Shown piece after piece: positions 25,978 through 34,906 of a DNA stretch of 64,000 bases. The stretch covers positions 496,001 to 560,000 of the forward strand of contig NZ_CP149798.1 of NCBI RefSeq assembly GCF_037940415.1. The letters are read 5' to 3'. The position numbers were made by a program, and so were the translations under genes. Source of the stretch: Streptomyces sp. f51 (GTDB lineage: Bacteria; Actinomycetota; Actinomycetes; Streptomycetales; Streptomycetaceae). The notes under the pieces were generated by a model. That model was not told the origin of the DNA. It saw only the letters and a program-made list of their open reading frames with translations, and did not search any database. Position 1 is the first letter of the stretch. Each line of letters starts with the position of its first letter.

Positions 25978-26901
25978 TCACTCCTCGGTGAGGACGACCA
26001 GCATCAGCAGGTCGTCGCTGGGGTCGGTGAAGTGGTGTTCGTCGGTGGCGGCGAAGTGGCAGCTGTCGGCGCGGCGCAGCAGCCGTACGACGCCGCCGAC
26101 CGAGACCCGGCAGGAGCCGGCGAGGACGAGCGCGAACTCCTCGCCGGAGTGCGCTGTCGGGTGGTCGTGGTCGCCGAGGTCGGCGTGGAGCAGCCGGGCT
26201 CCGATCCGGCTCGCGCCGGGGGCCGTGAGGTCCCAGATGCCGTGGTGTCCGTCGGCCTGCGCGAGCAGCGGTGCCGGGGCGAAACGCGGCGGGAACGCGG
26301 GGGCGGCCGCGGCGGTGACCTGTCCTGTGCCGCCGAGGAGTTCGGCGGGGGTGGAGCCGAGGGCGTCGGCGATCTGGCAGAGGGTGCGGACCGTGGGGTT
26401 GGCGGCGCCGGACTCCATCTGCGAGACGTAGGCCGGTGAGACGCCGGCCCGGGTCGCCACCGCGCTCAGGGTGAGCCCGGCGGCACGGCGGACACGGGCG
26501 ACGGAGGCGGCGAGTACGTCGCCGGTGTCGACCCGTTCAGGCGGTGCGCCCCCACCGGTGCCCGCGGGGACGGGCGGCGCCGCTCGCCCCGTGCCGGCGT
26601 TGTCGGACTGCGCGGCTCGATCCTTGCCGGCGTTGTCGGGCTCCGCGGCTCGATCCGTGCCTGCGCGGTCGGGTGGCCCGCCCGGACCCGAGTCCGCGCT
26701 GCCGGGCCGTGCGCCCCGGCCGGTGTCCGCGTTCTCGGGCTGCGCGACCGCACCCGTTTCCGTGGGGCCGGTCGTCCCCGCCCCGTTGCCCGATTCGTCG
26801 TCGGGCCGTGCGGAACCGTCCGCGGCGGGACGTGAGTTCTGCCGCGAGGCGGGGGGATCGGCCGAAGAGTTTTCCGCGCCGGTGGCTCTTGACGAGGTCA
26901 T
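25978..26901 (-). CDS. XRE-family regulator with C-terminal cupin
   Basis: A 307-residue regulator from ATG 26901. The first ~125 residues are low-complexity, with a degenerate repeat of about 10-12 residues built on DNAGTDRAA-like units. Then comes an XRE HTH (VRRAAGLTLSAVATRAGVS ... VSQMESGAANPTVRTL, ~133-190) and a cupin domain (~215-305) with LGDHDHPTAHSGEEFALVLA. This HTH-cupin layout is common for regulators of amino-acid or peptide catabolism. It is followed directly by lysA and faces the RpiR gene. A -10/-35 pair at 26908-26937 places the start at the ATG, implying leaderless translation. Confidence 0.85.
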   Translation of the reverse strand: MTSSRATGAENSSADPPASRQNSRPAADGSARPDDESGNGAGTTGPTETGAVAQPENADTGRGARPGSADSGPGGPPDRAGTDRAAEPDNAGKDRAAQSDNAGTGRAAPPVPAGTGGGAPPERVDTGDVLAASVARVRRAAGLTLSAVATRAGVSPAYVSQMESGAANPTVRTLCQIADALGSTPAELLGGTGQVTAAAAPAFPPRFAPAPLLAQADGHHGIWDLTAPGASRIGARLLHADLGDHDHPTAHSGEEFALVLAGSCRVSVGGVVRLLRRADSCHFAATDEHHFTDPSDDLLMLVVLTEE

Positions 26902-26907
26902 GCGGCG

Positions 26908-26939
26908 ACAGTAAGACTCACGCATCGCTTAGATCAAGC
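26908..26939 (-). promoter_or_regulatory. Promoter and palindrome upstream of XRE-cupin/lysA
   Basis: Minus strand TTGATC (26937-26932), an 18-base spacer and TACTGT (26913-26908) place the start near the ATG at 26901. The -35 lies inside a dyad GCTT-N5-AAGC (26927-26939), a candidate operator for the XRE-cupin protein itself or for the facing RpiR regulator. Confidence 0.4.
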
Positions 26940-27029
26940 AATCTGACGCCGCCGTTTAACTGTCAGCAGAGGTGCAGTTCACCACCCGGATTCCCGGGTG
27001 TGGGCTGCCCTGAGTGGGAGGGGTGAGCA

Positions 27030-28046
27030 ATGACCGGTCCTCTGGCGCCTACGCCGACCCTCGAACTGCTGCGTGCCGCGGCCGAACTGTGCGGCCCCAC
27101 CGCGCAGCGCCTGTTCGAGGTGCTGGCGGAGGACTACCCGGCCTCTCTGGAGCGCCGCCCCGGCCAACTGCTGCGGGCGGCCGACGCGAGCGCCGCGGAC
27201 CTCGACGGGCTGCTCGCGGCGGCGGGGGTCGCCTCCACCGACGACCTGCGTCTCCTCGCGGCCCGGGAAAGCGGCCTGCGCCTGGCCGAGCCGGATCTGC
27301 GGTTCACCAGCCGCGATCCGGAGTCCGAGCCGCGGGAGCGGTCGGCGCTGCGCCGGATGATCACCGCGGAGGAGGGCAACCTCCGTCGCACGCTGGCCGA
27401 TCTCCAGGCCAACGGCGCCCTGGAGCTGGCGGCCGCGGCCCTGTTGCGGGCGCGGCGGCGGTGGGTGCTCGGCGACCTGAAGTCGGCCGGGTACGCGTCG
27501 CTGCTGACCAGCGACCTCACCAGCAGCATGCGGGACGTGTTCCTGGTGCAGCCGGCAACGGGCGCGGCGGTCAACGCGATCGCCGACGCCCACCCGGACG
27601 ACGTCCTGGTCGTGTTCAGCTTCCGCAACTACAGCCGGCTGACCGTGGACGTGGCCCGGGAGTTCCACGCACTGGGCGCCTCGGTCATCGCGTTGACCGA
27701 CAGCTACACCAGTCCGGTCTGTTCCTTCGCCACGCACGTCCTTGCGGTGGACACCCGCAGCGAGTCGCCGCACCACTCGCCGACCGCGGTGGCGGCGGCG
27801 GCCCATGTGCTGGCGGCGCTGGCCGCCGCCGGGGCCAAGGGGGCGGCCCGGCGCAACCGGCGCCGGGCGGAGCTCTTCCGCTCCCTGGGCAGCTACGGCC
27901 TGGGCCAGGCGCGGTCCGCCGCGGCCGGCGGGGCGGAGGGCGCGCCGGATCTCCCGGAGCCCGCCGCCGGGCTTCCCGGGCCCCGCACAACGGACCCGTC
28001 CGGCTTACCCGCCGCACCCGGGGACGAGCATCCGCCCGCGTGGTGA
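27030..28046 (+). CDS. MurR/RpiR-family transcriptional regulator
   Basis: A 338-residue regulator from ATG 27030 after GAGGGG. Residues ~20-95 form the RpiR-type N-terminal HTH domain (AQRLFEVLAEDYPASLERRPGQ). Residues ~140-285 form a SIS sugar-isomerase domain (RRRWVLGDLKSAGYASLLTS, DDVLVVFSFRNYSRLTVD, ALGASVIALTDSYTSPV). The C-terminal ~50 residues are Pro/Gly-rich. RpiR proteins sense sugar phosphates; E. coli MurR responds to MurNAc-6-phosphate. Standing between the XRE-cupin/lysA pair and the peptide transport operon, it probably controls this block, and a cell-wall-derived signal would fit. Confidence 0.88.
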   Translation: MTGPLAPTPTLELLRAAAELCGPTAQRLFEVLAEDYPASLERRPGQLLRAADASAADLDGLLAAAGVASTDDLRLLAARESGLRLAEPDLRFTSRDPESEPRERSALRRMITAEEGNLRRTLADLQANGALELAAAALLRARRRWVLGDLKSAGYASLLTSDLTSSMRDVFLVQPATGAAVNAIADAHPDDVLVVFSFRNYSRLTVDVAREFHALGASVIALTDSYTSPVCSFATHVLAVDTRSESPHHSPTAVAAAAHVLAALAAAGAKGAARRNRRRAELFRSLGSYGLGQARSAAAGGAEGAPDLPEPAAGLPGPRTTDPSGLPAAPGDEHPPAW

Positions 28047-28168
28047 CCGCTCCCCTCTCTTCTCCGTCCCGCCTGTTCCCCGTTTCCGCGAGTCCGTCTC
28101 GCTGAGCCATCGACGGCAGAGGCCCCGTCCTCGCGTCCTGCCGCCGGGAAAGCAAGTGGTACCTCTTC

Positions 28169-29578
28169 ATGAACGACCCCTCCCTCTACCAGGACGGCGG
28201 CGCGCTCTCCCCCGCCGAGGACTCCGCGCTGATCTCCGAAGTCACCGAGATGTGCGCCCGGTTGATCCGTTTCGACACCAGCAATTACGGCGGAGGCGAC
28301 TCCCGCGGTGAGCGGGAGGCGGCCGAATGGACCGCCGCGCTGCTCGCCGAGTCCGGCTACGAGCCGGTCGTGCTGGAATCGGCGCCGGGCCGGGCCAGCA
28401 CCGTGGTCCGCATCCCCGGAGAGGACCGCGAAGCCCCGGCGCTGCTGGTCCACGGCCATCTCGACGTGGTTCCGGCCGAGCCCGCCGACTGGAGCTTCGA
28501 CCCGTTCTGCGGGGAGATACGCGACGGCGTGATCCTCGGTCGCGGGGCGCTGGACATGAAGGACATGGACGCGATGATGCTGGCGGCCGCCCGGTCCTGG
28601 GCGCGCCGCGGGGTGAGGCCGGCGCGCGACATCGTGATGGCGTTCGTCGCGGACGAGGAGGACACCGGCGAGCTGGGGGCGGGCTTCCTCGTCGACCGGC
28701 ACGCGGACCTCTTCGAGGGCGTCACCACCGCCATCGGCGAGTCCGGCGGCTACTCGGTCCATCTGCCGGACGCCTCCCGGCTCTACCCGATCGCCGTCGG
28801 CGAGCGCGGCAGCGCCTGGATGGACCTGACGGCACGCGGCGCGGCGGGCCACGGCTCCCGGCCCGGCACGGACAACGCCGTCGCCACCCTGGCGGCCACC
28901 CTCTCCGCGCTGTCCGCTCACCGCTGGCCGGTGCGGATCGTGCCGGCGGTGGCCGCGCTGCTCGACGGACTCTCCGAGCGCCTGGGCGTCACGGTCGACC
29001 CGGCGGACCCCGCGTCCCTCGCGCAGCTGGGCGAGGCGGCCAAGCTCGTCGAGGCCACCGTCGCCAACACGCTCAACCCGACCATGATGAAGGCGGGTTA
29101 CAAGCACAACGTCATTCCGAGCGAGGCGACGGCCGGGGTGGACGGCCGGATCCTGCCGGGCGCGGAGGAGGACTTCTTCGCGACGGTGGACGCCCTGCTC
29201 GGCGAGAAGGTCTCGCGGTCCTTCCACAGCTTCGCGGCGCCGGTCTTCGCCGACCACACCTCGGCCGAGTTCGAGGAGATGGCGGCGGCGCTGCGCCGCG
29301 CCGATCCCGAGGCACTGGTGCTGCCGTTCATCATGTCGGGCGGCACCGACGCCAAGGCGTTCGCCCGACTGGGCATCCAGTGCTACGGGTTCGGCCCCGG
29401 CCTGACCCCGCCCGGCTTCGACGCGTGGCGGTACGTGCACGGCGTCGACGAGCAAGTCCTCGTCAGCAGCCTGGAGTTCGGCGTACGGGTGCTGGAGGAC
29501 TTCCTGCGCACCGGCGGCGCCAGGCCCCGGAACGCGGAGCGCACCGGCGGAGCCGGGCCCCGGAACACCGGGCGATGA
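28169..29578 (+). CDS. M20/M25/M40-family metallopeptidase
   Basis: A 469-residue dinuclear-zinc hydrolase from ATG 28169. Zinc and catalytic residues are present: LVHGHLDVVP (His97, Asp99), GRGALDMKDM (bridging Asp129), FVADEEDTGELGAG (Glu163/Glu164), MKAGYKHNVIPSEA and SGGTDAKAFARLGI. The dimerisation domain holds GAAGHGSRPGTDNAV. It belongs to the dipeptidase/acylase group acting on dipeptides or N-acyl amino acids. It follows the RpiR gene by 122 bases and precedes the transporter operon by 278 bases, so it is probably part of the same regulon. The C-terminal tail has two copies of an RTGGA-P-RN motif of no known role. Confidence 0.9.
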   Translation: MNDPSLYQDGGALSPAEDSALISEVTEMCARLIRFDTSNYGGGDSRGEREAAEWTAALLAESGYEPVVLESAPGRASTVVRIPGEDREAPALLVHGHLDVVPAEPADWSFDPFCGEIRDGVILGRGALDMKDMDAMMLAAARSWARRGVRPARDIVMAFVADEEDTGELGAGFLVDRHADLFEGVTTAIGESGGYSVHLPDASRLYPIAVGERGSAWMDLTARGAAGHGSRPGTDNAVATLAATLSALSAHRWPVRIVPAVAALLDGLSERLGVTVDPADPASLAQLGEAAKLVEATVANTLNPTMMKAGYKHNVIPSEATAGVDGRILPGAEEDFFATVDALLGEKVSRSFHSFAAPVFADHTSAEFEEMAAALRRADPEALVLPFIMSGGTDAKAFARLGIQCYGFGPGLTPPGFDAWRYVHGVDEQVLVSSLEFGVRVLEDFLRTGGARPRNAERTGGAGPRNTGR

Positions 29579-29691
29579 GGGCCCCGCACCGCCGCTGAAC
29601 CGCGCGCGAACCGGCCACGGTTCCGCGCACCGGCCCCTCCGCCCACCAGAGCCCCACCGTAGAACCGCACGCATGTCCATATGCATGCACG

Positions 29692-29739
29692 CACCAATGC
29701 ACGAACCAATGCACACACCAATGCATAGACCAATAGGTG
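29692..29739 (+). repeat. 12-bp direct-repeat array upstream of the peptide ABC operon
   Basis: Four contiguous 12-base units with core ACCAATGCA (starts 29692, 29704, 29716, 29728; the last degenerates to ACCAATAGG), preceded by ATATGCATGCAC and followed by ACATGCATTCACC. The segment is strikingly AT-richer than its surroundings. It lies about 120 bases before the binding-protein gene, in the 278-base gap after the M20 gene. Iterated sites in this position suggest an operator array. No discrete small gene ends before the next CDS. Confidence 0.7.
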
Positions 29740-29856
29740 CAACATGCATTCACCATCGCGCCGTACGGCCCGCCCCCGGGCCCGCGGCGCGGCGGCCTCG
29801 CCCCATCCCCGCCCCCTCGCGGCCCCGCGCCGCCGGCACCTCAGGAGAAGCCCACG

Positions 29857-31701
29857 ATGACCACGTCCGCCCCTGTGCACAGAATCGGCCGCAAGGCCGC
29901 CGCGCTGGCCACGTCCCTGCTGCTCGGTACCGGAGCGGGCCTCGCCTTCGCGCCGACCGCCGTGGCCGCCGACGCCGGCAACACGCTCCGCATGCCGATC
30001 ACCGGCATCGGCATCGACTCCCTGAACCCGTTCCTGGCCTACTTCGCGGGCAGCCTGGACGTGTTCGCCGGCATCTACCCGGCGCTGGACACGGTGCAGC
30101 AGGACGGCACCGTCAAGCCGTACCTGGCGGACTCCTGGACGACGTCCAGCGACAAGCTCACCTGGACCTTCAAGATCCACAAGGGTCTGAAGTGGAGCGA
30201 CGGCAAGCCGATCACGGCCGAGGACGCCGCCTGGACGTTCAACCTGATCATGAGCAACTCCACGGCGGCCACCGCCAACGGCTCCCTGGTGAGCAACTTC
30301 GCCTCGGTCACCGCGCCGGACGACACCACCCTGGTCGTGAAGACCAAGAAGCCGCAGGCCACGATGCTGTCGGTCAGCATCCCGGTCTCGGGCATCCCGA
30401 TCGTGCCGAAGCACATCTGGGAATCCCACGTGAAGGACCTCAAGAGCTACAAGAACGACAGCTTCCCGATCGTCGGTTACGGCCCCTGGACACTGACGGA
30501 CTACAAGCCCGAGCAGTACGCCAAGTTCGACGCGAACAAGGACTTCCTGCTCGGCGCGCCCAAGTACGGCCACATGATCGAGCAGTCCTTCAAGAACACG
30601 GACGCCGCCGTGGCGGCCCTGCGCTCGGGGCAGCTGGACTACGTCAGCGGTCTCAACCCCATCCAGTACCAGGCCCTCAAGGGCCAGTCCGGCGTCAAGG
30701 CGTACGAGCAGGTCGGCAACCGCTGGAGCGGCATCGAGGTCAACGGCGGCGCCCGCACCCGCGACGGCAAGAAGATCGGCACCGGTCACCCGGCGCTCGG
30801 CGACATCAAGGTCCGTGAGGCGCTGGCCCGCGCCATCGACCGGGCGACCATCGTGAAGAAGGTCCGCAACGGCCTGGCGGAGGTCGGTGGCAGCTATCTG
30901 CCGCAGTCCCTGCCGCAGTACGCCTGGCAGCCCTCCGACGCCGAGAAGTTCGGCTACGACCCGGCCAAGGCCAACGCCGTTCTGGACGAGGCGGGTTACA
31001 AGAAGGGCTCGGACGGTGTCCGGGTCGACCCGAAGTCGAAGCGCAAGCTGGAGTTCCGCCTGGGCATCCACTCCGACGACGACGGTGACGCCAAGGTGTC
31101 CACGTACCTCGCGGGCTGGTTCAAGGAGATCGGCGTCAAGGTCGACATCCAGTCGATGAGTTCGGCCAAGCTCAACGCCGACCTGGCCAAGGGCGACTGG
31201 GACATCCTGATGGACTCCTGGTCCACCGGCCCCGACCCGACGTATCTGCTGGGCATCCAGACCTGCTCGGCGCTGCCCGACAGCAAGGGCGAGGGCGGCA
31301 GCACGGACTCGTTCTTCTGCGACAAGGACTACGACAACCTGTTCCTGCGTCAGCAGAGCGCCTTCGACGACAAGGAGCGGGCGGATCTGCTGCGGCAGAT
31401 GCAGGCCATCCTGTACAAGGCCAACGAGAACATCATGATCTACAACGCCAGTGGCCTGGCCGCGTACCGCACCGACCGCGTGAGCGGCATCGTGGACGGC
31501 ACGGCGAACTCCGCCGGCGCCTACCCCGCGCAGGACTCCTTCCACCAGTACCTGAACGCGACCCCCGCCAAGTCCGCGTCCTCGTCCTCGGGCGGCAACT
31601 CCGGGACGCTGATCGGCGCTTCGGCCGCCGCGGTGGTCGTCCTCGCCGCGGGCGGCGTGTTCCTGGCACGCCGCCGCTCCTCCTCCGACGACCGCGAGTA
31701 G
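29857..31701 (+). CDS. Peptide ABC transporter substrate-binding protein (family 5), C-terminally anchored
   Basis: A 614-residue exported protein from ATG 29857 with AGGAG at -11. It has a Sec signal peptide (AALATSLLLGTGAGLAFAPTAVA) without a lipobox cysteine. The mature SBP_bac_5 domain runs to ~575 (MPITGIGIDSLNPFLAYF; YLADSWTTSSDKLTWTFKI; KGLKWSDGKPITAEDAAWT; WDILMDSWSTGPDPTYLL). Instead of lipid anchoring there is a Ser-rich linker and a final transmembrane helix (LIGASAAAVVVLAAGGVFLA) followed by RRRSSSDDRE, so it is held by a C-terminal membrane anchor. It would capture oligopeptides outside the cell and pass them to the two permeases that follow directly. Confidence 0.93.
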   Translation: MTTSAPVHRIGRKAAALATSLLLGTGAGLAFAPTAVAADAGNTLRMPITGIGIDSLNPFLAYFAGSLDVFAGIYPALDTVQQDGTVKPYLADSWTTSSDKLTWTFKIHKGLKWSDGKPITAEDAAWTFNLIMSNSTAATANGSLVSNFASVTAPDDTTLVVKTKKPQATMLSVSIPVSGIPIVPKHIWESHVKDLKSYKNDSFPIVGYGPWTLTDYKPEQYAKFDANKDFLLGAPKYGHMIEQSFKNTDAAVAALRSGQLDYVSGLNPIQYQALKGQSGVKAYEQVGNRWSGIEVNGGARTRDGKKIGTGHPALGDIKVREALARAIDRATIVKKVRNGLAEVGGSYLPQSLPQYAWQPSDAEKFGYDPAKANAVLDEAGYKKGSDGVRVDPKSKRKLEFRLGIHSDDDGDAKVSTYLAGWFKEIGVKVDIQSMSSAKLNADLAKGDWDILMDSWSTGPDPTYLLGIQTCSALPDSKGEGGSTDSFFCDKDYDNLFLRQQSAFDDKERADLLRQMQAILYKANENIMIYNASGLAAYRTDRVSGIVDGTANSAGAYPAQDSFHQYLNATPAKSASSSSGGNSGTLIGASAAAVVVLAAGGVFLARRRSSSDDRE

Positions 31702-31704
31702 ACC

Positions 31705-32760
31705 GTGGCCGACACCATCGACGCCATCGGCGCCGTCACGGCCGAGCCCGCCGCCTCGCGCGGCGGGCGCCGGCCCGGCTCCGGATTCGCCCGCTACCTC
31801 GCCACGAAGCTGGTGGCCGCGGCCGTCAGCTTCCTGGCCACCCTCGTCATCGGGTTCGTGCTGTTCAGCCTGATGCCGGCCGACCCGGTGCAGTCCATCA
31901 CCCGCGGCCGCCCCACCAGCGACGCGCAGATGGCACAGCTGCGCAAGCAGCTCGGCCTGGACCAGTCGGTGCCCGAACGCTTCTTCCACTTCGTCACCGA
32001 CACCCTGAGCGGCCACCTGGGGAACTCCTGGGAGTTCCAGCAGCCGGTCAGCTCCCTCATCGGCGACCGGTTGTGGCCGACCCTGCTGCTGATGGGCACG
32101 GCCACCGCCATCTCGGTGGTGCTCGGTCTCTGGCTGGGCATCAGATCCGGCTGGAAGCACGGGAGTTGGCTGGACCGCATCGCCACCGGCGCCTCCCTGA
32201 CACTGTGGTCGGTGCCGACCTTCTGGCTGGGCATGATCCTGCTGATCACCTTCAGCGTCGGTATCGGCCCGATCCCCGGCTTCCTGCCCGCGGGCGGGAT
32301 GAGCGACCCGGCGATCACGGGTGGCCTCGACCACGTGCTGGACGTGGCCAAGCACCTGGTCCTGCCCTGTCTGACCATGGTCCTGGTGATCTTCGCCCAG
32401 TACGTCGCCGTCATGCGCTCGTCGATCATCGACGAGCTGGGCAGCCCGTATCTGCTCACGGCGCGGGCCAAGGGCCTGCGTGACGACGACGTACGGCGCA
32501 GGCACGCGGTGCCCAACGCCCTGCTGCCCTCGGTCACCATGATCTTCATGCACCTGGGCACCGTGCTCGGCGGTGCCATCACCGTGGAGACCGTGTACTC
32601 CTGGCCGGGCCTCGGCCAGCTCAGCTACCAGGCCCTGAAGGTGCCCGATCTGCCGTTGCTCCAGGGCACGTTCATCGTCTTCAGCGCGTCGGTGATCCTC
32701 ATGAACCTCCTCGCCGACGTGATCTACCGCTTCCTCGACCCCCGGGTGCGTGCCCAGTGA
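31705..32760 (+). CDS. Peptide ABC transporter permease (DppB type)
   Basis: A 351-residue membrane protein starting at GTG 31705, three bases after the binding-protein stop. It has six predicted helices after a hydrophilic ~30-residue N-terminus. Features are the DppB-type LRKQLGLDQSVPERFFHF periplasmic loop, the TLWSVPTFWLGMILL segment, and the EAA coupling motif area SPYLLTARAKGLRDDDVRRR followed by HAVPNALLPS. It forms the translocation channel with the next gene product and ends with a 4-base overlap, indicating translational coupling. Confidence 0.94.
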   Translation: MADTIDAIGAVTAEPAASRGGRRPGSGFARYLATKLVAAAVSFLATLVIGFVLFSLMPADPVQSITRGRPTSDAQMAQLRKQLGLDQSVPERFFHFVTDTLSGHLGNSWEFQQPVSSLIGDRLWPTLLLMGTATAISVVLGLWLGIRSGWKHGSWLDRIATGASLTLWSVPTFWLGMILLITFSVGIGPIPGFLPAGGMSDPAITGGLDHVLDVAKHLVLPCLTMVLVIFAQYVAVMRSSIIDELGSPYLLTARAKGLRDDDVRRRHAVPNALLPSVTMIFMHLGTVLGGAITVETVYSWPGLGQLSYQALKVPDLPLLQGTFIVFSASVILMNLLADVIYRFLDPRVRAQ

Positions 32761-33719
32761 CCCACCACGAACCCCTCACCGAGGCCGTCTCCCCGCCGCG
32801 GGCGGGGGCCGACCCCGCGCCGCCGCTCGCACCGGCCGTCCCGGCGGCAGCGGCCCGGCGCCGCGACGGATTCGCCGGCTTCGTCCGCTCCTTCGTCCGC
32901 ATCCGATCCGGCGTGGCCGGCCTCGGCATCCTGGTCGTGTTCGGCCTCCTGGCCGTCTGCGCGCCGCTGTTCATCTCGGACAACGACCTCGACGTCATCA
33001 AGGTCGACGGGCCCTCCCTGCACTCCCCGACCGGCGGCTACCCGCTCGGCACGGACCAGGAGGGACGCTCCATCCTCCTGCTGGTCATCTGGGGAGCGCG
33101 CTCCTCGCTGTCCATCGGTCTGATGGCGACGGTGCTGACCGTGGTGCTGGGCAGCGCGGTCGGCCTGGTCGCCGGGCACTACGGCGGCTGGATCGGCAAG
33201 GCGCTGATGCACCTCACCGACTGGTTCATCGCCCTGCCCAGCCTGCCGCTGGCCATCTCGCTGTCGGCGGTGATCGGGCAGGGCACCGCGTCCATCACCA
33301 TCGCCATCGCGGTCACCAGTTGGTCGTCCACGGCCCGTCTGGTGCGGGCGCAGACCCTCGCGGTGGAGGCCAAGCCCTTCATCGAGCGGGCCAGGGCGCT
33401 GGGCGCGGGCGGACCGCAGGTGATGCTGCGGCACGTCCTGCCGAACGTCACCCCGCTGATCCTCGTCTCCTCCACGCTGACGGTGGCCTCGGCGATCCTG
33501 TCCGAGGCGACCCTGACCTTCCTCGGTCTGGGCGACCCGACGGGCATCTCCTGGGGCGCGATGCTCAACTCGGCGCTCAGCGGCGGCGCCGTCACCTCCG
33601 GCGCCTGGTGGTATCTGTACCCGCCGGGCATCGCCATCCTGATCGTCGTCCTCGGCTTCACCCTGACCGGCCGCGCCGTGGAGACCCTTCTCAACCCGAG
33701 GTCGGTGAAGACACGTTGA
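32757..33719 (+). CDS. Peptide ABC transporter permease (DppC type)
   Basis: A 320-residue membrane protein from GTG 32757 overlapping the previous stop. A Pro/Ala-rich cytoplasmic N-terminus (~40 residues) precedes the OppC_N helix (VAGLGILVVFGLLAVCAPLF). Next come YPLGTDQEGRSILLLVIWGA, typical of DppC/OppC, and the EAA loop (AKPFIERARALGAGGPQVMLRHVLPN). The second half of the heterodimeric channel. The gene runs straight into the ATPase genes. Confidence 0.94.
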   Translation: MTHHEPLTEAVSPPRAGADPAPPLAPAVPAAAARRRDGFAGFVRSFVRIRSGVAGLGILVVFGLLAVCAPLFISDNDLDVIKVDGPSLHSPTGGYPLGTDQEGRSILLLVIWGARSSLSIGLMATVLTVVLGSAVGLVAGHYGGWIGKALMHLTDWFIALPSLPLAISLSAVIGQGTASITIAIAVTSWSSTARLVRAQTLAVEAKPFIERARALGAGGPQVMLRHVLPNVTPLILVSSTLTVASAILSEATLTFLGLGDPTGISWGAMLNSALSGGAVTSGAWWYLYPPGIAILIVVLGFTLTGRAVETLLNPRSVKTR

Positions 33720-33724
33720 ACGCG

Positions 33725-34906
33725 ATGCTGGAGGTCAAGGACCTCAAGGTCACGTATCGCAGCGGCGGGCGCACGGTGCCCGCCGTGCGCGGGGTGGACC
33801 TCACCCTGGACGCCGGGCAGACGCTCGGGCTGGCCGGCGAGTCCGGCTCGGGCAAGTCCACGCTGGCGATGAGCCTGCTGCGGCTGCTGCCCGCCGCCGC
33901 CGAGGTCACCGGCCAGGTGCTCTACCAGGGCGAGGACCTGCTCACCGCCAAGTGGAGCCGGATGCGCGCGGTGCGCTGGGCGGAGGCCTCCGTGGTCTTC
34001 CAGGGTGCGATGACCGCGCTCAACCCGGTGCACACCATCGGCGACCAGCTCGTCGAGCCGATCCTGCTGCACGGCCGCAGGGCCGGCGAGGACGGCGGCC
34101 GGATCACCGAGAGGCAGGCCCGCGCCCGCGCGGGCGAGCTGCTGGAGTCGGTGGGCGTACCGGCGCGCCGGATGCGCAGCTATCCGCACGAGTTCTCCGG
34201 CGGCCAGCGCCAGCGCGTCATGATCGCGATGGCGCTGGCCTGCCGCCCGAACCTGATCATCGCGGACGAGCCGACGACGGCCCTGGACGTGATGGTGCAG
34301 GCCCAGATCCTGGACCTGCTGTCGGATCTCGTGCGCGACGAGGGCATCGGCGTCATCATGATCAGCCACGATCTGTCCGTCCTCGGCCAGATGTGCGACC
34401 GGCTGGCCGTGATGTACGCCGGTGAACTGGTCGAGTCCGGCCCGTCCCGGCAGCTCCTGGACGACCCCCGGCACCCCTACACCCGGGCGCTGTCCCGCGC
34501 CTTCCCCACCATCGGCGACCCGGCCTCCCGCAGGGCGCCGGCCGGTCTGCCGGGCGACCCGCCCGATCCGGCCGCCCTCGGCACCGGCTGCCCGTTCGCG
34601 GCGCGCTGCCCGGACGTCCACGAGGTCTGCGAGAGCACGCCCGTACGCCTTGTGCCGGCCGCTCCCGAGCGGCTGTCGGCGTGCCTGCGGGTGCTGCCCG
34701 GCTTCCCCGACGTCTCCGCGGACGCGCCCGAAGCCTCCCCTGACGTGGCGGAGCCCACCTCCGACGTATCCGCACTCTCCCCGGAGCCGGCGGAGCCCAC
34801 CTCCGACGTATCCGCACTCTCCCCGGAGCCGGCGGAGCCCACCTCCGACGTGTCCGAACCCTCGGCAGACGTGCCCGAACCCTCCGCGGAAGGAGCCCGC
34901 TCATGA
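33725..34906 (+). CDS. Peptide ABC transporter ATPase (DppD type) with repeat tail
   Basis: A 393-residue ATPase. ATG 33725 gives the usual MLEVKDLKVTY opening; TTG 33716, overlapping the upstream TGA and better spaced from GGTGAAG, is an alternative. Walker A GESGSGKST (~39-47), Q-loop, signature SGGQRQRVMIAMAL, Walker B LIIADEPTTALDV and H-loop ISHDLSV are intact, and the oligopeptide-type C-terminal Cys cluster (GCPFAARCPDVHEVCEST) is present. After ~335 the protein ends in a Pro/Ser/Glu tail with two perfect and one partial 14-residue EPTSDVSALSPEPA repeats, unusual for the family. It overlaps the next gene by 4 bases. Confidence 0.93.
   Translation: MLEVKDLKVTYRSGGRTVPAVRGVDLTLDAGQTLGLAGESGSGKSTLAMSLLRLLPAAAEVTGQVLYQGEDLLTAKWSRMRAVRWAEASVVFQGAMTALNPVHTIGDQLVEPILLHGRRAGEDGGRITERQARARAGELLESVGVPARRMRSYPHEFSGGQRQRVMIAMALACRPNLIIADEPTTALDVMVQAQILDLLSDLVRDEGIGVIMISHDLSVLGQMCDRLAVMYAGELVESGPSRQLLDDPRHPYTRALSRAFPTIGDPASRRAPAGLPGDPPDPAALGTGCPFAARCPDVHEVCESTPVRLVPAAPERLSACLRVLPGFPDVSADAPEASPDVAEPTSDVSALSPEPAEPTSDVSALSPEPAEPTSDVSEPSADVPEPSAEGARS
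34749..34850 (+). repeat. 42-bp in-frame tandem repeat in the DppD-type gene tail
   Basis: Units starting at 34749 and 34791 are essentially identical over 42 bases; a third begins at 34833 and soon diverges. Forty-two bases equals 14 codons, so copy changes keep the frame. The two perfect copies indicate recent duplication. Confidence 0.85.

Noticed and set aside
29673..29800. Short peptide with repeated Met-His-x-Pro units
   Set aside because: The frame has no stop before the binding-protein gene and no ribosome site; the peptide repeat is a by-product of the 12-bp DNA array.
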